NCBI GenBank assembly: GCA_019055375.1
Contig: JAHQIW010007374.1
Location: 124,001 to 188,000, forward strand
DNA: 64,000 bases
Direction: 5' to 3'
Source: Parelaphostrongylus tenuis
Lineage: Eukaryota; Nematoda; Chromadorea; Rhabditida; Metastrongylidae
Below the pieces are notes generated by a model. The model had not been told where the DNA came from and searched no databases. It saw nothing but the letters and a program-made list of their open reading frames with translations. The stretch's first letter is position 1. Every line of letters starts with the position of its first letter. The translations under genes and the position numbers were made by a program. Positions 24,001 to 36,000 of the stretch are shown piece after piece.

Positions 24001-27000
24001 TGAGATTATAAATGGATCAAACATTTGAGCATCTAGAGGAAATCATACAGTACAGTGTGATACTAAAAACTCAGAGTTTTTTTTCGTAGTGGAGAAAGAA
24101 ACTCTAAATAGTAACGAAGGTCGCGCGCAGCTTGTTAATGCATTGGTGATCTATCAACTGCCGTCCCAGCCGGGTTAAGTCAGGAATTTCTGGCATCTGG
24201 GCTAATTGATGTTACTTGAAATTTCTCATCGTGGAAAACCTTAGTTACTAGGTTATATAGGAAACACCGGTGTAAAAGAAAATCAGTTGATGAAGACATC
24301 TAGAAAAATAATGGAACAAAGTAGAGATGAGTGCTGGATTTTGGATTACTTATATACATAAGCTTCTAACCTTGAATTCTTGGTATTTTGGAATGTCTTT
24401 CAACACCGGCTTTTACCCAATTATTCGATTTTCTTGCCGTTTCGATTAAAGTTGTTTTCAACAGGGTAGAATACTGTGCTGCATCGGATGCTCTAACTTT
24501 TGCTCCAGAAGGTTTCAACGAATTCTTCAACCAACGAAGACGGTGGATTCCATCCACTATTGCGAACATCATCGACCTCTTAAGAGACTATAAAAATGTT
24601 GTGCGTGTGAATGAGAGCATTTCTATATGGTGAGTGTTACGTATAATATTAGATGTTTGTTAGTGACTCTTTGAAAGCGTCAAGAATATTTTGCTGGCCT
24701 TGTTTTAGCAAAAAATCCGGGCACATGTTTTCTTTCTAGCTTAGACAACTAGCTACTCTTGTCCACTTGCTTTTGACACCTTCCGCATCCGAAACCGTAG
24801 CATTTCAAATGATTGGTCAACTCATGTAATTTTGTATATCGAATTCCCACTGTCAGTGCCTTGGACTTAGTAGGAATCCACATGAAGATTCAATAGTTGC
24901 AACTATATCGCTGTCATCTAAAACTATGATTATTACCATATTGATTAAGACCAAATTTCGGTGATACAAGTCGTTGTCTGGGTAAAAGTAACTGTACAAA
25001 TCCCTCCAACATCACCCACAAAAGTTTATGCTGGTTCACCTCTTCATCACTATATTCCACGATCAAAAATGAATGAAAAAGTGCATGCCCTTTTCTGACA
25101 CCCACATGACTCATTTTCTGCAGCAGAGTTTTTGGTGATACATTAGTACCCGATTTTCTGCATGTTAATAAACTGTGTTGCGATGGATGCACCTATTCTT
25201 GCAATTCTATTACCAAGGCGAAGTCACATTTAGTTTTTTCATATTTTTATCTGATTTTACATGTTCCTGAGGGACAGATAAAATTTTACAATGTGCGAAA
25301 ATTGTGCTGTGTTGCAAATCAGACGTACGCAATCATCGGAGATGGAAATATCACGGAATGATTTACCACTTGTACTAGGAATGTACAAGTGAATGCCTCC
25401 AGAGCCCACGAATAGTTCAGTTATTATTAGACACTATTTCGGGCTCAACAAGTCTCTCATGAATTAGGGTAGAGGAAATGCTACCGAGTTTGTCTGAGTA
25501 AAGTCCACTCTTTGCAGTTCAAGTGAAAACGCTTTTGCCCTACTATCACAAGACTTCGAAGAGACTTAATCAATGAAGAAATATCATAGAATGGTTATGC
25601 CATGATCGAAAAAAAGTTGGTTCACAATATATTACGGCACTCCGGGAAGAAACGATTAACCAGAATTCAAAGACATTGATAGCAAAAATCGGATGAACTA
25701 AATGTCTAATGGACGAGGGAAAACGAATCGAACGCAAGTTTTGGGATCCACAAGATGGCGGGTTCATGTCAATAATTGTAGAAGTGTTTGCAAAATTGTT
25801 GGTTCTTTCTGTTGACTTCGAGATTAGCTGAAAGGCAATGCTTAAGAGACGCTCTCTATCAGCATAAACCGTCTTTTGAAATTGATGTCATGGTTATTAT
25901 ATCTCAAAAAGGGGTGGGGAGAGGGAAGGAGGCCAAGTGGGTGTGATGCTCGTTGCGGTGCGTGAGACGCTTATCCCCACACCCCAACACTCTGCGGCAG
26001 TCAACAACGAACGCATTATGGAACGACACGGTTAGGCTATCTTCGAGATTGCAAGGAGACACGCTCAACAGTATTCTAGGACGTCCATGAAGAACACAAT
26101 TCAATACGAAATGAATTCTAGAAATTCTGGATCTTACGCGATAAAAAGAGTGCAGTATGCGTCAAATAGAGCGTTGATCAATGAACAGGCACTTTAGCCA
26201 CTTTATTGATTCGTCTTCACAGTGGTTTTTCACTGTGCCGATCCCAGTATTTTCAGCATTTAGCTCGCTGTTCGCCTTCTTCTTGAACGTTGGAGAACAC
26301 TGGTTGAGCGCATCTCCTTGCAATCTCGAGGATGGCCTGGCTGTGGCGGTCCATAGGGCGTTGCTGATGACTGCCGAAGAGATTTGGATTTGGAATTATG
26401 CTCCACGCGCGCCGCGACGAACCTCATAATCACTCGGCCACGGCATCCCTATAAACAGTATTGAAGGTTTAAATCCAAAACTAGAACTGTTTTTCTGAAT
26501 ACTGAGTTCCCTGGATACTGGAGTGTTCGCAGTCTGCAGCTCAACAACGCCGAGTCCGTCTCATTCATTCTCTTTTACTCACATGTGATGAACCCTGAGA
26601 TAAAAGAAAGCAACTCTGTAACGTCCTGTTCTTGTAGGAGCTAATTTAGCACTTCGTACATTGAGAAATTTCTTTCAAATATATATTTTTTTGAAGACGA
26701 CTATCTCGACTTCCATAACTATATGCCGATCATCTCGATGATTGCCAAAATGTTGTCTAGCTAGAGTTTGAGTGAATCATATTATTGACTCAGTGCAAAT
26801 ACACGTCATATGAACTGAGAAGATAGGTATTTACGTTGTGCCAAGCAGCTTCACTTAAACATGATGAGGGGAATATTGTTCCTCATTTTTTACAGTGGGT
26901 ACCACTTTAGGTATATTATATATCAAACAGTGATGTTGATGTCATCGGTTCTTGGGCCGGGAACCATATTTCTCATGGTGGTAGGTGCCATCTCGATCTC

Positions 27001-30000
27001 GTTGAACATCGACACAATTTGGAGCCTACTCATCGTCATCCTTCCAGTCGCCATGTTCTGTATTGTTTGTCTTACAGCCAAGGTCGAAAAGCAGGTGGGT
27101 ATGCTCGGACATCTCTGCTCAATTATTGTTCAAGACGGATAACTATAAAATTCCATTATAGTAATATGAGTCCCTCACGAAATCGGTCAACAATGCCCTC
27201 TAATCATATTTTTCAGCTAACTTTGACTTAACCTTCTTTTAACTTTTAGACTCAAAGTCCAAAGTAAAATGAAAAACCAATTAGTTAATTATGTCATCAA
27301 TCCATATTAGTAAAAGACTGTAAATAAAATTTGTTTTGGTTTAGTTGCTAATGGCACAGATCGTAGGAGCGTTGTTTGCTATGCTGATGACTGCTGTGTT
27401 CGTAGGCACGTCGTTACAGATTCAGAAGGACGGAATTCTTTCACCACATTCCATTTTCCTTTTCTCTGTTATCGGAAGGTTTGCTCCAGTTCTTTTCAAA
27501 CATGTATATATATATATGTGAATATTATTACATGTATGTTTGTATATTTATGTATATACTATCTACCAGATATGTACAGATAAGAGGTGATTGATTGCAT
27601 ATTTTACTCATTGCGATACAGAGAGTATCACACTTTTAGTACAAGCATTTCTGTTTGTGCAATTTATTCTGGTGAAGTAACCACTGGTATTTTACTAATC
27701 TTATATCGTTACCTTTCTTGATTAAGTGATTTTCTTTTAATTAGGCTTCCAGATAGAAATCTCATATCTATCCGGTGGGAGGAAGAGGGATAACATGTCG
27801 CTAGCGACACAAGGCAATAGTAAGCAAAGTGATAGTTTGGCCACCTTCCTAGCATTCACTTGTAATCTAAGGAAGAGCGCTTTAACTCGACTATTTCCAA
27901 AATTGGCTGCTGGTAGATAGATGCGTTGTAGAGTAGAAAGAGTAGTGTCAAAACGGGCGTTGGTACTGGAGTTCTAGCAAAATCTTCATGCCGCTGATGA
28001 AAGAACACGTAAAATGTTTGGAGATTGTTGTGAACGATGTGCACGAGAAAACGAATCGACGGAGGAATTACCGGTACTCGCGAAGTAGATATGACGTTGA
28101 AAATAGATAGACGATATCATAGACTTACGTCTTTGTGAATCTCCATTTTTAATTGCCCTTATTTATTTCTTCTTTCATCAGCTACCTTTCAGTTTTCTGA
28201 CGGCGGCTATCCTGCATCCACTCGAGTTCACATGCGTCATTCCTGGCATATTGTATTTCTTGGCGATTCCTTGTATGTACATGCTCCTGCCGATATACTC
28301 CATCTGCAACTTGAACACGGTTTGATCAATATTTCTAAAAGTTTTCTTATAAATCACGGATGTCCTCGCCTTTGAAGGTGTCCTGGGGAACGCGTGAGGA
28401 TCCACGACCGCAAGAGAAGAATGATCTGGCTAAAGTCCGAAAAAGACAACACCTAGATTTAGTGGAGAATGGCACAGAAACAGAGGTATCTTGTCTTGAA
28501 TTGAGTAAACATTTTCTAAGAGGGTGCATAAGTGAAAATTTGGTCATTCATTTATTCGAAAAATGATTTTGGTTCTCACAATAGCTCCATAAACATGACT
28601 AAGCGACCCATATTTCGATGTTTGTTGCTTTTTGGTCCTCCATTTTTTCTGAAGTTGGGAAAAGTAAAAACTCTATCACTTTCCGCTTAAGAACAAATAA
28701 TTAATTTCTAACCTTGGCTAGTTTAAACTCAAATTTAGAAAAGTCTCATGCTCCGTTCAGGTTGACGGCGACTGGTCCATTGGGTGTGGAAGCGCATGCC
28801 GATTACTATGCTGTCTTAAACCTGACAAACTTGAATCTTCTCCACAAGTTGGTATTATCTAAATATTTGCACATCTGAAGAATCTTAACACTGAGATATT
28901 ACGTGTTCGTTCAAATCAAACAATATTAACTTCTGTGTATGCTATAATGGGAGACGAGGTGAGCAGATCAGAGATGCTTAGCGCTAGACATAAGTATCTT
29001 GGCATACCCAAAGCCACGTTCTCATCATAGCCTTTAATTCTCGAGTGTTTCAAAGAAGATAGATTTGGGTGACAAAAGATGGTGACATGACACATCGGTC
29101 AGTCAAAACAAAGAGCTGCTTATGCTAAATATGCAAAGTATAAATCCACGGCGCCTTTTTCAAGATTACTTAGTGCGTGATTTGTAATATGCCTACTATG
29201 CTGAACTTGTAAATTTATTGTAGCATCACGAGGCCGCAAACTTAGACAATTGAACCTTCAAACGTGTTTTGGGCCGCTTCTGTCAGACAGCGCATACACT
29301 CTGTTTGCCGTCTTTTCCTCCAGACTCATCTTTTTTACTAGACTTCTTGTAGTTAATCAGTATTTTCAACTCCTATAACAACATGGTCAATTTTCTTTTA
29401 TGGTAACGATGTAGGAAAGAGCTATTTGGCAGCCTTTAACTGTGGGAAAGAACAACCTGTCATTACGCATGTTGCCTCAACTAAAAGTTCTTTTGGTGCT
29501 TGTGGAATTTTTGATAGGAGCGATGCAATGCTTTTTTAAAATTTGATCGAAGCATAATGCGTGTTGTGTAGCGGATCAAATATAAAAAAGACAATTGGAG
29601 ACTTATTTAGATTTGGCGAATCAATGAGAAACTGAGCGAAATCAACAGGAAGTTGGAACGAATTGAGCGGAAACAACAACATGGACTAGTACGTAGGTGA
29701 GCGCAACAACACTGATGTTTGCGAGAGCTTATGATCAATCCATTTTGGCCCGTCTATTGGAGAGCCGGTATCTAAGTATTCGCTTCAGTCAATGTTTTCC
29801 CTACTGTCTGAGAAAGGTAGGGGGTTACTAGTTTTTTTAGATTTTCGGTCCACTGTTTAGTCTCCAAAAAGGATGGAAGGAAAATCAAAGGCTTTTGGGT
29901 CAGAAGGGGTGGATTGATTGGAACATTCAAAGCAGTGTTCATTTGTGTATGAATGCTATGATACCCATACGATTCAAAATGGCTAGAATGTCCTATAGTG

Positions 30001-33000
30001 TGGCGAATTCTACCAAGGTATTTTGCTGTTTTCTTGGAAAATGGTTGCGTACTAATGATAATTGGAATTTTTTGAGCTCACAATCTCATTTGACGTTACA
30101 GTGCTACCATTCTCATTTTGATGAAATGGTCTGACAACGCTCCAGCTTTCTGGCATAAGCTGACTCCTATCTTTTGATAGTTGCAATTAAGCAGGCTTTC
30201 CAATTAGGAAAATTGGCACCACATAAAGGATAAAGGATAAAGCTCTCGGCGTTGATCAATCCCTGAGGTATGTGCCATTCATTCCTTTTCAATTTTCAAC
30301 TTCTTCTGATGTTATTGACCGCATATCTAGCCTTCAGTCCTCCCAGACAAGCCTGAGACCAGTCTGGTACGAATTTATAGACCCCGTAGAGATGGATGTA
30401 CTGGTGAGTCATGAAGGCGAGATCGAACCGTTGACCTCGTGCGCGACGCAGAGCGCTTATTACTACTGCCCCACATGCGCTTTTGGCATTACATAAAGCA
30501 CGGAATAAGTCATTCAAATGTAAGCGTGACAATAAACTGATTTAGTTATAATCACTCAATTTTTGTTCTACCTACATTTACGACGTGCTATAACTTTGGA
30601 TAGAGCGCATGTGGCGCAGTGGTTAGAGGTGCCCTGCGTCGCACACGAGATCACTGGTTCGATCTCGCGCTCATGGCACACCAAGCCATCCATCCCTCCG
30701 GGGTCGGTAAATTGGTACCAGGCAGGTCTCAGACTTGTCTGGGAGGATAAGCAGCACTGACTCGGTTCAGCGGGAGGCCACCGCGAGTCATTGTAAAAGC
30801 CAGATATGCATTCAATCACCTCAAACGAAGTTAAAAATTGAAGTCGAATGCATGGCACATCCTTCAGAGATTGATTAAGGCCGAGAGCTTTATCCATTAT
30901 CCTTTATAACTTTGGATCTCTTTGCCTACAATATCGTTTTCAGGCCATCGGTTCTCTCCACAGGAGGCGGTAGCGTGGATATGCACAAGGAAATGGAAGA
31001 TGACGAACAAGTATGAGATGAATCTTTGCGGAATCAAAATAAGAAAATTGAGGAGTCATTTTCAGGCAACATTCGAGTGTGATGGCAAATTGATGCTACC
31101 ACGGCAATTAATGATGAAATGCGTAACTCGTCGCAGTTGGTTAGACGACAAGGCACTGAGAAGGTTCGAAAACAGACTCAGGACAATCCAGGAAAAAATG
31201 ATGTTTCGTTGGGCGGGCGTATATACAGCACGAATTTTGGCGCTAGCCCTCGTAGTTGATGAAAAAAACTTTTGTAGAAGCTCATAGAAATTTATTCCTT
31301 CTATCGGAACTAGTTTAGAAATAAGTATTAGTTAGTTGCTTGACAGAAACTCTACTCATCTTTCCAGTCGTGTTTCAAAGGCGGTGTACAGAGACCAACA
31401 GCGTTAGAAGAAATTTTCCACGCAAAATATTAGATTGAGTAGAGAAGAGATTATTTTCTTGTACTTGAGAATATCATTCCAAAAGGCTAACTCATTGTAG
31501 TAGAATTGAGTTCTAAAATATTCTGCAGCATTTGTGTAAACCTAAAACGAAAAGCAAAGCGCTCATCTTACTTGAAATTGCTAGGTACTCTCGGAAATTT
31601 TCCTTACAAAATAAAATTATGAGAAAATGTTCCAAATAATGTAGTATTAGCTGAAGAAAAATTCAATAAAACTTATCTACTTTAGTCACATCATTTGTAT
31701 TATAATTTCCAGAGCGGACCCAGAAGTGTTAGATCCGGATGAGGAGCATTTCTGGCTGGATGTCATCGAGAAGTACTTATCACCGCTGACCCTCGATCCC
31801 AAAGAACAGGAGCGTGTTCGAGCCGCCCTTATCGAACTCAGAAATAAGGTTACTTTTTCTGGTCACCTTTCAGGGCTCTGGATCGTTTCATGTTGATTCC
31901 ATTGCCACTTTAGGTGGTTTCAACGTTCCTCATGGTGAACATCGTCTTTATCATCATTATACTTGTGTTACAACTACAGAAAGACTGCCTCCACATCGAA
32001 TGGCCAATCGGACCCAAGTTCAATCATTCCGTACGCCTCTGTAACGGCGACAACAAGAAAGTGATTTTTGACTGTCTGATTTCAAAACGCAGCGCGACTC
32101 CTTGCATTAATGTTTCAAATGAACCACCGATCAAGAAAATGCCTAAGTTTGACATGTGCGGCACTCATGTGGTTATGGCTACGTGTTGAGCAAAATAACC
32201 CCGAAAGGCCGCAGAAAACCCTAAGTTTCTTAGATCCCGAGAGATAGGTTCTTTTAGGAAGTATGGATAGTGACACGATTGCAGTTAGAACCGCTCGGCT
32301 TGGTTTTTCTCATCTTCTTCATGAGCATTCTTATCATACAGGTGAAACGTCTTCACGATATATCTGCATTGAACAGTTTTTGTGACCCTTCTGCATGCAT
32401 GTACATAGACTGCGATCAGAAAAAAGTTCAATTTACAGTTTATTGCAATGCTCTGCCATCGTTTTGGCACTTTGGCACACATTATCGCCTCCACTGAATT
32501 GTTTTGCTGTCGGAAAACAGTTGGCAAACTCAGCGAGGACGAACTCGTTGTGCAGAATGCTGTAGAAATTGCAAGAGAATTGCAAGCGATTCGAGGTGTG
32601 GACGAAGGAAACCACGAAGATAGGGTAGTTTTGAGTTAGTCACTTTTTCTGAAAATGGAGCTACTGATCTTCTTTACTAGCGCTACACGGTAGTTAGGGA
32701 TGCTTGAAATACACGGATGGTCGTTGCTTCGATCCCGTGCCCCACGCGGCTCACCGAACTCTTCTGTAACTCTGGAATCGGGAAAATTTGCCTCATAGAT
32801 GTAGGGAAAATAGCAGTGTTCACGTGGTTCGGTAGAGCACCGAAACTTCCGACAGACAATATTTTGATTTAATCACCTTTGGGCCTTAATATAACCGAAT
32901 GCATAATCCATTCCTTCGAAATATCAACGTCGAATGTATTGTCCCTTATCCTTTGTTTTTATTCGCTCAACTGCAAACATGCCAGCTGACAAAATATCAC

Positions 33001-36000
33001 CTCATCTCGACTACCTGTAACAGCGTTAGTCAATATGTATTTGAAGAAGCGCCAATGGAGTCTGGATTGATTTTTACATTGCACTATAACTGCCACTGGT
33101 CTTTACTCTTTTCAAAGACAACGGACACCACGAAATGACTTCCTAATCCTATTTTCAACTCCAAATTCATTTTTTCTTTATTTCACAGATCGCTCACTTA
33201 CTGAGACTTTTCCGGCTGTTTATACTTGTAGATTACCTATCGGACTTCCTCATAGTAATCGAGGAGTGCATTTGTTCAAGACGATCCGTAGTCGCCTTCT
33301 ATCTACATCCTAGTTGTTTCTTGCAGGCATCTGGGCTAATCGACAGCCAATGAATTCCTAATAGGGGCGCACCCACCGAACATCTTCAAATATGGTTTTG
33401 TCCATTTAGACGATACGACTCAGACCGTTATAACTGGTGGGGAGAAAAGTTATCCCATAAATTTACCCTCTTTTTAAAACGAATAATAGGTCTCTTAGAT
33501 TTGGATCTGAATTCCCACTTGCTTTCTTGAATTACGCCTCACCTTTATTGATAGTAACGTTTGATTTCTCTCTAAAAGCAGCGTGACTGTCATTGCATGG
33601 GAAGTGTGGTTGTAGGGAATACTGTGGACTTAGTTTAAGGTTCTGTTAAAATTGCCGCTGTTTTTTGTCTTTGAGGATAAGTTAATTATAGAATTGTCAC
33701 TCTCATCTAATCTTCACATTTCTCATATCATCACTTACGTGGGCCATCCTCCAGTTTTTTTTTTCATTATGTGGATCCCAATACTTCTAGCAGTTTGTTT
33801 CATGTCTTCTTTTTGAACACCGTAGAATACTGATTTAGCAGGACTCTTTGCAATCTTGGGATAGCCTGGCTGTGGCGTTCCACAGGGTGCTCATTGCAGG
33901 CTGCCGGAGAGTGTTGAGGTTGGGAGGAGGGGATGGGCGGAGATCGGCCCCACGTGCATCGCGACGAACATCACAATCACTTGGCTACGTCCCCCTATCT
34001 CTTCTTCAAGCTCAATAAACAATTCCATAACAAGCTTGTGGTTTCTTAAGAACCATCATGTCAACGTAAATATACCAATAGCACCCATAATTTTGTAGGG
34101 AGAGCAGATCGGTCATCGTCGAGTAGTGCACAACCTCGAGTCATTTCGTCTTTCCCTCATGAAGCGCAGAACAGAAACTCTTGATGCAGCATTTAAGAAG
34201 AGGTAAGTCAAGAAAAGCTTTATCTACTTGGTATGAGGTAATTCTTACGCTGAATATGCATGAATTAATGTGGATTCAAAAATAGCAGCAAAGAGGGATC
34301 ACGTGCGCCAATTGTCGTCCCACTGATCGTCGAGTGATTCAAGCGGGCACCAGCAGCGCTTTCATTTTTTTCTATCGCGTGCAAGAGTAACCCACTGGGT
34401 CCTCCTCGCTCTGGGATTCGCTGAACATCATATGTTTCCTCTAGTCTTTTGGTGAACTAATCGGACTAACGGGTCGGTGGTCTTCCTGTAGAGCGCTGAT
34501 TTCTCGAGGAATCCAATCTGTAACAGCTCTCGTCTACCGGTTGTCGTTGAAGCGCATCACGTGTCCGGCCCGCCTTATTTTCGTTATCCTGGCGCGGCGT
34601 GTAGAACGGCGTCTCCGATCTTCGATCGTTGACATAGGTCGGGACCTCGGATCCTTTCTCTCATTGGCGAGATGCGGAATACTCCTAGCATCGACCTTTC
34701 GACTGTGCATTTGATATCACCAAGGGATTTTCATCCTGCTCACGTAGCGACCAGGTTTCTGCTGCATACGTTAGGGCGGGGATAATCGTCGAGTCGAAAA
34801 GGTGGGTACGGAGTCACATGTTCTTTGTCCTCTTCACTACATCGTCGATGCTCTTAAACGTTCCCCAAGCAGCTCGTTTCCTCCTGCTCAACTCTGGAGC
34901 TAGGTCGTTCATCATGTTGACTTCACGACTTAGATAGACGTAACAGGAACATTCGGAAATGTTCGTAACGTTGAGTATAAATGGAGCATTCAAAACCATC
35001 CATTACTCATAAACATCGTTTTCGTTAAATTTAGTTAAAGACCAATCCTTCCACAGGCTTTGTCGAAATTGGAAAACATTCGTTCCGCTTGGCTGATTCT
35101 TGGTGTTATGAGAACGATATCGTCAGCAAAGCGAAGATGGTTTAATTGTCGACCGTCAATTTTCACTCCCATTTCGTCCCATTCTAATGTTCGCATGACG
35201 TTTTGTAGGGTGGCAGTGAATAGTTTTGGCGATATTGTATCGCCTTGTCGAACCGCTCTTCTTACGTCAATGGTGATATTGTTGTAGAATGGAGATATTC
35301 TGGTCGTGAAATCTTTATAAAGCTCACGAAGGATCTTATGTACCGAGTAGGGACGCCCTGATTATCCAGAGCCTTTATAACCGCTTCTGTTTCCACTGAA
35401 TCAAAGGCTTTCATCAAATCGATGGAAGTTAGACAGAGTGGTTGTTTGTACTCTCGCGAAACTTCAATGAGTCTTGTGATCGTTTGGATGTGGTCTATGG
35501 TACTAAATCCTTTTCTGAACCCTGCTTGTTCGCATGGCTGTCCTTCGTCCAGTGTTCTGTCAATCCTGTTTAGGATGACTCGAGTAAAGAGATAGACAAC
35601 GGACAGCAAGCAGATTGGGCGATAATTGCCAATGTAGTGAAGGTCTCCCTTTTTAACAACAATACGGTCTTGCTGGTTTTCCATTGAATAGTGACCTTGC
35701 ATTCTAATAGGTAGCGAGTGAAGAGCCGAGCCAGGGTGTTGATGAGAACTGGCGGCAGACTCTTCAGGTGTTCTGGTCTAATCCCGTCTGGACCGGGTGT
35801 TGTTCTGTTCTTCAATGACAATATAGCATGTCGAATTTCAGAAGAAAGGACCGCAGGAACGACACATTCATCCTCTTTAAATTTTTATGACGGTAAGAGG
35901 AGGTGGCTAGCGAAGAGATTCAAGTAGTACGATTGACTATTTTTCACATTACCCTTCTAGAAGCTGTAAGTGTTCCGTCAAGGCATCGAAGTGCAATCAT

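Noticed and set aside
24914..25192. 92-codon minus-strand frame in intron 26
   Set aside because: No family motif was recognised and no splice partner found. It is likely chance.
31066..31287. Frame [10 protein letters not shown] as the main exon 34
   Set aside because: It cannot be joined in frame to exon 35. It is kept only as a possible alternative splice outcome.
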